From Paenibacillus timonensis (GTDB lineage Bacteria > Bacillota > Bacilli > Paenibacillales > Paenibacillaceae): 64,000 nucleotides of DNA. The notes under the pieces were generated by a model. The model was not told the origin of the DNA. It was given only the letters and a program-made list of their open reading frames with translations, and made no database searches. Location of the stretch: NCBI RefSeq assembly GCF_022427145.1, contig NZ_JAKSXN010000006.1:61285-125284 (forward strand). Reading direction: 5' to 3'. Each line of letters opens with the position of its first letter. The stretch's first letter is position 1. A program made the position numbers and the translations under genes. This document shows, one piece after another, positions 18,305 through 25,581 of this stretch.

Positions 18305-19210
18305 TCAGCCTTTCACGGAACCGACCAGCATGCCCTGGACAAAATAGCGCTGCACGAACGGATAAATAATCAGCACCGGCAGCGTGGCGACCACAATCAG
18401 CGAGTATTTCAGCAGCTCGGCAAGCTGCTGCTTCTCGACGATGGCCATCGCATCCATGTTGCTGCCGCTGTTATTCTGGATAATGATGCTTCGCAGGATG
18501 AGCTGCAGCGGGAACAGGTCTGCGGATTTCAAGTAAATCAACGCATCGAAATAGGCGTTCCACTGCCCGACCGCATACATCAGCACGAGAACGGCAATGA
18601 TCGGTTTGGACAACGGCAGCACAACGCTCCAGATGAACCTCAGATCGCTGCAGCCGTCGATTTCGCTAGCCTCCAGCAGCTCCTCGGGAATCGAGGAGTG
18701 GAAAAACGAACGGGCAATGATGACCTGCCAAACCCAAATCGCATTCGGGATCAAGAGCGCCCAGCGCGTATCGATCAGATCCAGGCCCTTCACGACCATA
18801 TAGGTCGGAATGAGCCCCCCGCTGAAGATCATCGTGAACGTGATGACCATCATCAGCGCGTTCCGTCCGAAGAACGCCCGGCGCGACAGCGGATAAGCGA
18901 TCATAATGGTCAGCGTGACGCTGATCAGGGTCCCGGCCGTCGTATAAAAGATCGAGTTCAGGTAGCCGGTCATCACCTCGCCTCTGCGGAACAGCTCTTC
19001 AAAACCTTTAAAGGATAACTCCACCGGCCATAACCAGACCCGGCCCGAAGTGACGGCCGCCGGACTGCTGATGGAGCTGCTGACGATATAGATTAACGGA
19101 TAAAGCACGACGATGACGAGCAGGGTCAGGATGACGTAGATGACGCCGATAAATATCCGGTCTCCCGCCGATTCTTTGATTCTTTTCTTGGGAATTGCTG
19201 TAGCTGCCAT
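18305..19210 (-). CDS. Carbohydrate ABC transporter permease, LplC/YtcP type
   Basis: This 301-residue protein has six predicted membrane segments, starting with FIGVIYVILTLLVIVVLYPLIYIV, and the cytoplasmic EAA loop EASEIDGCSDLRFIWSVVLPLSKPI that contacts the ATPase. The end VQRYFVQGMLVGSVKG is typical of this subfamily. It pairs with the LplB-type permease 15 nt upstream to form the channel. It is cotranscribed with the binding protein 138 nt downstream. Confidence 0.95.
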   Translation of the reverse strand: MAATAIPKKRIKESAGDRIFIGVIYVILTLLVIVVLYPLIYIVSSSISSPAAVTSGRVWLWPVELSFKGFEELFRRGEVMTGYLNSIFYTTAGTLISVTLTIMIAYPLSRRAFFGRNALMMVITFTMIFSGGLIPTYMVVKGLDLIDTRWALLIPNAIWVWQVIIARSFFHSSIPEELLEASEIDGCSDLRFIWSVVLPLSKPIIAVLVLMYAVGQWNAYFDALIYLKSADLFPLQLILRSIIIQNNSGSNMDAMAIVEKQQLAELLKYSLIVVATLPVLIIYPFVQRYFVQGMLVGSVKG

Positions 19211-19225
19211 ATCCTAACTCCTTTC

Positions 19226-20227
19226 CTACCAGATGCTGTTTTTCGTAAGCCGTTTGGCTAGACCGTTGACGGTCAGCAGCAAAACAAGATTGATGACGGA
19301 ATTAAACAAACCGACGGCGGTCGCGAAGCTGTAGTTGGCGTTCAGCAAGCCGATCCGGTAAACGTAGGTCGCGATGATTTCGGAATTGACCAGGTTCAGC
19401 GGGTTTTGCAGCAGATACACCTTCTCAAAGCCCAGCGCCATGACGTTGCCGACGTTCAGGATCAAGATGATCACGATGGTCGGCACGATCCCGGGCAAGT
19501 CGACGTGGCGGATTTTCTGGAACCTCGAGGCCCCGTCCACCTTGGCCGCTTCATACAAGGTCGGGTCGACTCCCGCCAAAGCCGCCAGATAGATCACGGC
19601 ATTATAACCCGCGGTTTGCCAAATATCCGACCAGACGTAAATCGAACGGAACATGCCCGGTTCGCCCAGGAAGTTGATGGACTCCAGCCCGAAGTAATTG
19701 AGCGCGATATTGGCAAAGCCGAGCCGGGGCGCCAGAAACAGCATGATAATCGACACCATGACGACGGTCGAAATGAAATACGGCGCAAAGGAAACCAGTT
19801 GCACGAACTTCTTGAAGCGGCCGCCGCGAATTTCGTTGATCATCAGCGCCAGAAGAATCGGAATCGGGAATCCGGCCAGGATCAGATAACCGCTGAGGAT
19901 GACCGTGTTCTTCACCAACGTCCAGAACTGCGGGTTCTCGAAGAACAGTTGGAAATGCTTGAACCCCACCCATGGACTTCCCCAGATCCCCTTGATGACG
20001 TTGTAATCCTTGAACGCCAGCACCGCATTCAGCATCGGGTAATATTTGAAGACGAGAAAGAACAGGAGCGGAGGAATCACCAGCAAATGCAGCTGCCAGT
20101 GCTTCTTGATGTTTCGGCGCGCAACCCGCCAGTAACTGACCTTTCGTTTGGCGTCCGGCACGTAATCCGGCTTGAAAGCAAGTTGTTTTTCCAGAATAAT
20201 TCCCCCTAAAAGTTTTGTAAGTGCCAC
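19226..20227 (-). CDS. Carbohydrate ABC transporter permease, LplB type
   Basis: The frame has up to 333 residues from a GTG at 20227. The start is uncertain: the GTG overlaps its own GGGGG, whereas a CTG at 20194 (322 residues) sits 7 nt after AGGGGG. Six membrane segments begin with HLLVIPPLLFFLVFKYYPML, and the EAA loop is EAAKVDGASRFQKIRHVDLPGI. The C-terminus GLAKRLTKNSIW is characteristic. It is the first gene of the importer-glycosidase operon, behind a cre-like element and a weak promoter. Confidence 0.93.
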   Translation of the reverse strand: MALTKLLGGIILEKQLAFKPDYVPDAKRKVSYWRVARRNIKKHWQLHLLVIPPLLFFLVFKYYPMLNAVLAFKDYNVIKGIWGSPWVGFKHFQLFFENPQFWTLVKNTVILSGYLILAGFPIPILLALMINEIRGGRFKKFVQLVSFAPYFISTVVMVSIIMLFLAPRLGFANIALNYFGLESINFLGEPGMFRSIYVWSDIWQTAGYNAVIYLAALAGVDPTLYEAAKVDGASRFQKIRHVDLPGIVPTIVIILILNVGNVMALGFEKVYLLQNPLNLVNSEIIATYVYRIGLLNANYSFATAVGLFNSVINLVLLLTVNGLAKRLTKNSIW

Positions 20228-20294
20228 CCCCTAAAGACAGCTTCAAACAAAACTTGCTTCGGAAGCATAGGCTTAGCAGATGGCCTGCGGTGTT

Positions 20295-20310
20295 ATGGTA
20301 GCGTTTTCTT
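20295..20310. promoter_or_regulatory. Candidate CcpA cre site at the importer operon promoter
   Basis: ATGGTAGCGTTTTCTT matches WTGNNARCGNWWWCAW at 15 of 16 positions. Upstream in transcription direction lies a -10 like TATGAT (complement of 20320-20325) with a weak -35 (TGTTCA, 18-nt spacer). The cre would therefore cover the start site or early transcript, a repression position. It lies about 70-85 bp before the first permease start. Confidence 0.5.
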
Positions 20311-20426
20311 TACGAGTCGATCATAGGGCATGTTTGGCGGCGCTGAACAGGTACACTTCCGTCTTTTGGCGTACAGATCTCCCGTTTTTCGGGGGTCATC
20401 CTTCGGGCCTGGAGCCATTTTTCCGT

Positions 20427-20476
20427 AAAAAGAAAACAGCGGCCGCGCCTCCCTGGATCGGAAGGTACGGCCGCTG
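20427..20476 (-). terminator. Rho-independent terminator after the AraC sensor gene
   Basis: On the minus strand the 9-bp arms CAGCGGCCG and CGGCCGCTG close a 22-nt loop and are followed by TTTTCTTTTT. It ends the regulator transcript, so the importer operon needs its own promoter between here and 20228. Confidence 0.8.
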
Positions 20477-20521
20477 CATTGGCGGAGCGATATCGATAAG
20501 CTTAGGTGAATGAAAGACAGG

Positions 20522-22813
20522 TCAATCTTGGCACGATTGCCGATAAGCGCTCGGCGAAATTCCGGTTAATCGCTTGAACGCCCGACGGAACGAATGCGAG
20601 CTGTTGTACCCGACCCGGGCGGCAATTTCGTCGACGGTATAGCTGCTCTCCTTGAGCAGCACAGCGGCCTGATCCATCCGCACTTTGATCAGGTGGTCGG
20701 AATAGTTGACCCCGGTGACCTCTTTGAACAGCTGGGAAATGTATTTCTCCGGGCGCTCCACATGTTCCGCGACCCGGTATAGCGTCAGGTCGGGATCCGC
20801 GTAGGCTTCGGCCGTATACTGATAAATCTGCTTGATCAGCTGGGCGTGCGAATCCTTCTTCTTGTTGGCGATAAAGCTGCACAATTCTTGAATGATCGCG
20901 TGGATATCCTGTTGGATCGTTTCGAGCGGCCCGGAAAATCCAATGTCGATGATTCGCTTCTTGACGCTCTCGAACAGCGGGGATTCCAGGAAGATTTTCT
21001 GGTCCAGCAGCTTGAGGAACGTACCCTTCATTTCCCCGACCAGCTGGTGTTTCATCTCGACCGACAACTCGCGTTGTTCCAGATTTTGCGCGATGATCGA
21101 ATCGATGATTTTCCGTGCCTCCTCCAGTTCCCCGGCACGGATCGTGCTGATCAGGCGATGCTCGGTATCGAGCGGATAATAATACGTCGTGTTTTCGATT
21201 TGCGTATCATGGCTCCACAGGATGCCTTTTTTGTTCAGGTAAATCGCGTACTCCAGCGCCTGCTTTGCTTGGTCGAAGGATTGGCCCACCTCCGTGACGC
21301 TGGTAAACGGTTCGCCGAAGCCGGCTTGCATCGAGATTTTGTATTCGGCGAACATATGCTGGGCGAGCGTCTCCATCAGTTCCGAAATCCGCTCTTCTTC
21401 CGCCGGACCCGGGAGCCGGTCGGCCTCGGAGAAGAACAGCAAGACGATTTTGTCCGACCCCGAATCGGTCATCGGCACCGGCCCGGCCAGCTCCGTGACG
21501 GCTTGCTTCATGAGCAGCCTTGCGGCGTTCAGCTCGTTCAGCACCTCAACGGTATCCATGCCGGCATAACCGTTGATTTGCAGGATGCCGACGTAACCCT
21601 CGCCTTGCCGCAGCGAGATGTCGGCTTGGGCCGCCGCCGAGGCGATCTCGTCCCGGGATTCGAACTCGCCGGCAATCAGCCGCCTCAGGAAGGCATCGCG
21701 CACCAAAGGAAGCTGGCGGTGAAGTTCCGACTCCAACAGTTTGTTTTTCGTGATCATGCCGGCGATATTCCCGCTCAGGAAGTCGAACTCGTTGCGACCC
21801 GTATCTTCGTCCTTGCCGAACTGCTCCTTCATCACGCCGATCAAACGGTTGATCGGGAGACTGTTCCGGTAGGCCAGGAACAAACCGACCAACACTCCGA
21901 TCAACATGGCGCCGCCGGTAATCATCCACGAAGCCTGCTTGATCCGGTTTGGCTTCTCCATCAGCGTGCTCCGGGGAATGCCGGCTTGATAGACCCAGCC
22001 GTTCTTCTCCGAGCGGGTGGTAATTACGAGATCGCTGCCATAGAATTGGCTCGTCTTATTCTCGTCAAACCCGGGATCGGCGTGGAGCTTGGCGATATCC
22101 GGCACCGCTTCGCCCTGGAGGAAGATCGTGTTGCCTTCCGCGTCGTAGATGTGAACCCAGCCGCCGCTTTGTTCCGTTAAGCCGGACAACAGCCCCGCAA
22201 TCGTCTTCTGGTCGATCAGGACGACGACGATCGCCGGGGACGTATCGTTAAAGCTGTCCAGAGGCAGCGATTGCATGTACGTAATGACCGAAGTCTTCAC
22301 GTCCCGCTCGCTGAACGGGGTCAGCGGCTTGATTTCGCTGCGGTGGGTTTTGCCCAGCACCTGCTGCTCCCACTCCTCCAATGACAGGTTGTCGTAATGG
22401 AAATATTCGTAATAGTGCTCCGGCCGGAAAGAGGATCCGGAGGTCACGATCAAATTATAGTTAGCCAGGTAAATATAATAATTCCGCAAAAAATCGTTCG
22501 TTTGCCCAAACGTCAGCACGTTGCGCATCGCCTTCCAAATGCCGTACACGTCCCTTTCGGTGCCGCGGTCGTTCATCAGGGCGTTAATCTCCTGGCTGAT
22601 CGCCAGTTGCCGGGTCATGCCTTCCACTTCCGCCATCCGGTGTTCGAGCAGCTCCTGGCTTTTCTCCAGCTGGATGACGCTGTTCTCGATCGAGATCGAC
22701 TCCGTAACGGAGATGGACGTCCGGTAGGAGATGTACCCGCCGATGCAGGGGATGAGCAGGATGGCGACGTAAGAAATCAGAAAGTTGCGGAAAACCCGGG
22801 AATGCCGAAGCAT
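20522..22813 (-). CDS. Membrane-anchored AraC-type sensor-regulator of the carbohydrate locus
   Basis: This protein has 763 residues from the ATG at 22813, with GGGGGG 7 nt upstream; the longer frame runs through non-coding repeats. Membrane segment 1 is at about residues 9-29. An extracytoplasmic sensor region of about 260 residues follows, then membrane segment 2 at 294-315 (WMITGGAMLIGVLVGLFLAY). Next come a cytoplasmic linker/GGDEF-remnant-like region and a C-terminal AraC domain (LYRVAEHVERPEKYISQLF and VDEIAARVGYNSSHSFRRAFKR, ending ISPSAYRQ). This one-protein design is common beside LplABC-type importers in Paenibacillus and directly couples an extracellular signal to transcription. 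Its likely target is the importer operon just downstream. Confidence 0.92.
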   Translation of the reverse strand: MLRHSRVFRNFLISYVAILLIPCIGGYISYRTSISVTESISIENSVIQLEKSQELLEHRMAEVEGMTRQLAISQEINALMNDRGTERDVYGIWKAMRNVLTFGQTNDFLRNYYIYLANYNLIVTSGSSFRPEHYYEYFHYDNLSLEEWEQQVLGKTHRSEIKPLTPFSERDVKTSVITYMQSLPLDSFNDTSPAIVVVLIDQKTIAGLLSGLTEQSGGWVHIYDAEGNTIFLQGEAVPDIAKLHADPGFDENKTSQFYGSDLVITTRSEKNGWVYQAGIPRSTLMEKPNRIKQASWMITGGAMLIGVLVGLFLAYRNSLPINRLIGVMKEQFGKDEDTGRNEFDFLSGNIAGMITKNKLLESELHRQLPLVRDAFLRRLIAGEFESRDEIASAAAQADISLRQGEGYVGILQINGYAGMDTVEVLNELNAARLLMKQAVTELAGPVPMTDSGSDKIVLLFFSEADRLPGPAEEERISELMETLAQHMFAEYKISMQAGFGEPFTSVTEVGQSFDQAKQALEYAIYLNKKGILWSHDTQIENTTYYYPLDTEHRLISTIRAGELEEARKIIDSIIAQNLEQRELSVEMKHQLVGEMKGTFLKLLDQKIFLESPLFESVKKRIIDIGFSGPLETIQQDIHAIIQELCSFIANKKKDSHAQLIKQIYQYTAEAYADPDLTLYRVAEHVERPEKYISQLFKEVTGVNYSDHLIKVRMDQAAVLLKESSYTVDEIAARVGYNSSHSFRRAFKRLTGISPSAYRQSCQD

Positions 22814-22833
22814 GGGATGACCCCCCATCTTTA

Positions 22834-22849
22834 TTGGTAGCGCTATCAT
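22834..22849. promoter_or_regulatory. Perfect CcpA cre site in the leader of the sensor-regulator gene
   Basis: TTGGTAGCGCTATCAT fits the cre consensus WTGNNARCGNWWWCAW at all 16 positions and is close to palindromic. It lies between the promoter at 22884-22913 and the start codon, 20 nt upstream of the ATG, a position where CcpA would block elongation. Confidence 0.7.
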
Positions 22850-22883
22850 TTCAGGCCGAGCCGCCCGCCTTTTCGGTTTCATC

Positions 22884-22913
22884 ATTATATCTAGTTCCGT
22901 TTTATTCTGTCTA
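22884..22913 (-). promoter_or_regulatory. SigA-type promoter of the sensor-regulator gene
   Basis: Reading leftwards, TAGACA (-35, complement of 22908-22913) and TATAAT (-10, complement of 22884-22889) are separated by 18 nt. This leaves a leader of about 65 nt containing the perfect cre. Confidence 0.7.
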
Positions 22914-22968
22914 GCGGCATCAAGCGCCCCATCAGTAAAAGCATATCGAGGTTTGCTTCGCTTGGATA

Positions 22969-22999
22969 GGTACTCCTGGGTAGCGGAGCGTACATTTTT
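22969..22999 (+). repeat. Dispersed 31-bp repeat, copy 2
   Basis: This is the partner of 8102-8132: GGTAC, TG.GT.GCG and AGCGTACATTT are shared in the same order. The surrounding gap 22914-23578 has no supported gene. Confidence 0.6.
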
Positions 23000-23123
23000 C
23001 CCGGCTTGTCCCCGGGAAAACCGCACAACGGCGCGGGTTTGCAGAAACGTTAGGCAAGGGGAAGAACTGTTCAGAGGGGCGAGTGCCGATGTTGATAGCA
23101 CGGCGTACAAGCGTACGGTGACC

Positions 23124-23320
23124 ATAGCGGTAAAAGATGGCTTTATTTCTCCTCGTAAGACCGATTCCACAAAAATAAGGCCCAAAAAGGGCCTTATTTG
23201 CACGATACCATAGCAAAACAAGCTAAAATGGGGCTCCCGCGAGTGAATAACGGAAAAAAGTTCCCTTATTATTTCGAAAACGGCCCTCCCAGCTGAAATA
23301 AGGCCCTAAAATACCGCTAT
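23124..23320. repeat. 197-bp element bounded by 26-bp inverted repeats, with internal palindromes
   Basis: The ends 23124-23149 and 23295-23320 are inverted copies matching at 20 of 26 positions (ATAGCGGTA ... GGC.TTATTTC). Inside is a perfect hairpin at 23174-23198 (AATAAGGCCC, 5-nt loop, GGGCCTTATT) and an imperfect one near 23246-23270 (AATAACGGAA ... TTCCCTTATT). There is no coding potential. It resembles a miniature repeat or RNA-hairpin element; no target-site duplication was identified. Confidence 0.65.
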
Positions 23321-23376
23321 CGTAAGAAAGAGCCGCAAGGCCTTCCGAACATCGGGACGACGGATGCTGTGCGATG

Positions 23377-23514
23377 GTGCCGCATCAGAACACCGGTGCT
23401 TGTCGCGACAGTACCGCACCGGCATGCCGCATGCCTGCCTCGACAGTGCCGCATCAAGACACCGGTGCTTGCAGCGACGGTGCCTATCGGCACGCCGGAT
23501 GCCTGCCGTAAAGG
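23377..23514. repeat. Two tandem 69-bp units made of alternating ~34-bp subunits
   Basis: Units begin at 23377 and 23446 with GTGCCGCATCA, then ACACCGGTGCTTG. Each half-unit begins GAC.GT.CC, giving an A-B-A-B pattern of about 34-35 bp. It lies in the gap downstream of the SDR gene. Plus-strand frames through it have no recognisable product. Confidence 0.6.
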
Positions 23515-23578
23515 CGCCGGACTGCGGCGCCAGATCCCTACGGTAACGGGGCTACCCTATCCCGCCTCCCGCGGATAC

Positions 23579-24283
23579 TTACAGCGGCATCGCCTTCCCG
23601 TCGATGCCGATCATGACCGCGCCGTTATCCGCCTCCAGCTTGCCCTCGGCCAAGTCGAGGATCGACCGCGCGGAATCCAGCGGGTCTCCCGGCGCCTGAT
23701 TGCCGCCCATCGGGGTGCGCATCCAGCCCGGATGCATGGCGTACACCCCGAATCCCTGCGGCACCAGCTCCTTACGCAGCTGGGCGGTAAAATAGTTGAG
23801 CGCTGCCTTGGACAACGCATACGGGTAATCGCCGCCGTAAGCGCCGGCCAAACAGCCCGCTTCCGAAGACACGTTCAAGATCAACGGCCGGTTACCGGCC
23901 TTCAGCAGCGGCAGGAAATGTTTCACCATTTTCATGGGGCCGTACAGATTGGTGCGAAAGGTGTTCTCCACGGCGGCGAACTCCAATCGCTCGATCGGCT
24001 GCTCCCGTGCCAGCAAAATGCCCGCGTTATTGATCAGCGCATCAACGGCGCCCCATCTGGCGGCCATAGCTTCCTTCGCTTTGGCGACCGAATCCTCTTC
24101 ATCCACGTCAAGCTCAAGCAGCGTCAGCTTCCCCGGCGCTCCCTCCTGGAGTTCTTCCAATGCTTCCACGTTCGTCTCCAGCGAGCGAATGCCGGCTGCT
24201 ACCTCATGGCCGCGCCGCAGCGCTTCCCCGACGATCTCCCGACCTAGTCCCTTACCCGCTCCCGTTACGATCAGTCTCATCAT
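23579..24283 (-). CDS. SDR family NAD(P)-dependent oxidoreductase
   Basis: This 234-residue protein has an ATG start with AGGAGG 10 nt upstream; a second ATG follows immediately. Classical SDR features are TGAGKGLG (cofactor), NNAG, the catalytic Ser in NVSSEAG and YALSK (Tyr/Lys), then HPGWMRTPMGG. It is a cytoplasmic dehydrogenase or reductase of unknown substrate. It lies 60 nt downstream of the VOC gene on the same strand and may share its transcript. Confidence 0.92.
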   Translation of the reverse strand: MMRLIVTGAGKGLGREIVGEALRRGHEVAAGIRSLETNVEALEELQEGAPGKLTLLELDVDEEDSVAKAKEAMAARWGAVDALINNAGILLAREQPIERLEFAAVENTFRTNLYGPMKMVKHFLPLLKAGNRPLILNVSSEAGCLAGAYGGDYPYALSKAALNYFTAQLRKELVPQGFGVYAMHPGWMRTPMGGNQAPGDPLDSARSILDLAEGKLEADNGAVMIGIDGKAMPL

Positions 24284-24343
24284 CCAACCTTTGCCTCCTT
24301 TGATCGATATGAATCCGTTTACATTTCTCGAAACGCCTGCCGC

Positions 24344-24798
24344 CTAGTTGTCGTTCTCCAGCAGCTCGATCCACAGCTTCAGGTCTCGCGTGGCGTCCAT
24401 ATAGGCGTAACGCCCGCCGGTGTATTCCCCTTTTTGCGCTAGCGGCATGCCTCTTCCTTCGAGCAGTTGGATCTTCTCCTTCATCCCGTTGATCACAAAG
24501 GCGATATGGTGCATGCCTTCCCCTTTCTCCTCCAGGAAATCCCGCCAAGTGCTTGGATGCTCATCCGGTTCAATCAGTTCCAACTGCAGTTGGCCGCAAT
24601 CAAAAAACGCCAATTTGGCGCGAGCCGGGGAGGGCGCTCCCCGATATTCCGTCTTCGCCACCTCTACCGCGTCTGTCCAAAACCAAGCCGGCTTTCCACG
24701 CCCAGGAAATCCGCGTAGGCTTGCGAAACGGCTTCGATATCCCGGACGACGATCCCGATTTGCGTAATCACTTTGGTGCCCAACGGTTGTTTGTCCAT
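24344..24798 (-). pseudogene. VOC (glyoxalase-fold) family protein, frameshifted
   Basis: The natural start is the ATG at 24798 (GAGGAG 9 nt upstream), giving MDKQPLGTKVITQIGIVVRD and reaching FLGVE. It then leaves frame and stops at about residue 43. The rest (KPAWFWTDAVEVAKTEYRG, LELIEPDEHPSTWRDFL, GMHHIAFVINGM, KLWIELLEN) continues in another frame to 24344. Adding one A to the A-run at 24693-24695 restores a continuous protein of about 151 residues. The intact family consists of metal-dependent glyoxalase/epimerase-fold enzymes. It is either a real one-base loss or a sequencing error in a homopolymer. The remainder shows no decay, which favours a recent event or an error. Confidence 0.85.
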
Positions 24799-24986
24799 GT
24801 GTGATCGCTCCTCTTTTCATCAATTATGTCGTTGGATGAGGCCATGGCCCAATGCATCCCCATCTTAGCATATTCGAGTGTGTTCCGGTACAAGCCGATC
24901 GTGGCAAAACGGGTACAAGAACCTATCGCACAAATGCCCAGTTCCGCGAATATACTGCAGCAAGAACAAAGGAGGAATGGATTCGA

Positions 24987-25358
24987 ATGCCTAATATGTA
25001 TACGCCTTATGGCGGCACGCCAAGCCAAGTTAGCCCGATGAGCCAGGAACCGATGGGGTACGACCACAAGAAACAGATGATGGAAATGTGTAAAAAATAC
25101 CACCACCATCTGATGCAAATGGAAGGGACCGACGGCAAGATGTATGAAGGCATCATCGACGGAATGGACGATGAACACGTCTACTTACTCGTTCCCGTCG
25201 GGGATATGGATGATCGGGGGTTAGGGTATCCCTATGGCGGTTTCCCTTACGGCGGCTATGGTTACGGCTACGGTTATCCACGTCGCTTCCGCCGCTTTAT
25301 CCGCCGGCCGTTCCCGTTTTTCTTCTTCAGAAGCTTTTTCTTCCCGTTTTTCATCTAA
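24987..25358 (+). CDS. Small protein with Sm-like N-terminal patch and Gly/Tyr/Phe-rich tail
   Basis: This 123-residue protein starts at ATG 24987, 11 nt after GGAGG; longer in-frame starts lack a ribosome site. Residues about 40-75 read MEGTDGKMYEGIIDGMDDEH then VYLLVPVG, a short beta-barrel-like pattern. A GGYGYGYGYP-type stretch and a very basic, Phe-rich end (RRFRRFIRRPF) follow. The same architecture occurs at 62262-62876. The function is unknown; spore or envelope localisation is a guess from composition. It is followed by a strong terminator. Confidence 0.8.
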   Translation: MPNMYTPYGGTPSQVSPMSQEPMGYDHKKQMMEMCKKYHHHLMQMEGTDGKMYEGIIDGMDDEHVYLLVPVGDMDDRGLGYPYGGFPYGGYGYGYGYPRRFRRFIRRPFPFFFFRSFFFPFFI

Positions 25359-25365
25359 AAAGCAT

Positions 25366-25405
25366 GCAAAGGGCCTCCCGTTAATGGCGGGAGGCCTTGC
25401 TTTCT
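25366..25405. terminator. Bidirectional terminator
   Basis: A hairpin with GGCCTCCCG/CGGGAGGCC arms is flanked by A-runs on the left and TTTCT on the right. It can end both the plus-strand gene at 25358 and the minus-strand germination operon whose last gene stops at 25381. Confidence 0.85.
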
Positions 25406-25581
25406 TGCCCTTGGCTGGATTTCGATCGGGAGGCGTCGTTGCCGGGTTTGCCTAGCGATTTGGCCCGAACCCAGGTAATCGTCGACAACAGCAGCGCCAA
25501 AATGCCGATAAAGGCGAGGAACTCCCAGGGGTAGAGGGTCATCGCCTCGTATCCCCAAGGCCATAGGATCGCGGCGTTCAC
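25381..25581 (-). CDS. Small single-pass membrane protein, last gene of germination operon 1
   Basis: This 66-residue protein has a GTG start with GGAGG exactly 9 nt upstream, and the GerB stop codon ends directly before it. One hydrophobic segment (FLAFIGILALLLSTITWV) is followed by a basic, polar tail (RAKSLGKPGNDASRSKSSQ). It does not match GerA, GerB or GerC. Some gerA-type operons carry a small accessory D subunit with membrane segments, so it may be such a subunit; that is inference from position. Confidence 0.7.
   Translation of the reverse strand: MNAAILWPWGYEAMTLYPWEFLAFIGILALLLSTITWVRAKSLGKPGNDASRSKSSQGQESKASRH

Noticed and set aside
22814..23221. N-terminal extension of the AraC sensor
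   Set aside because: It crosses the promoter, the cre and repeat sequence, and the membrane segment pattern begins only after the ATG at 22813.
23369..24247. Plus-strand frame through the tandem repeat and SDR gene
   Set aside because: It is antisense to the SDR gene and repeat-derived at its start; no ribosome site.
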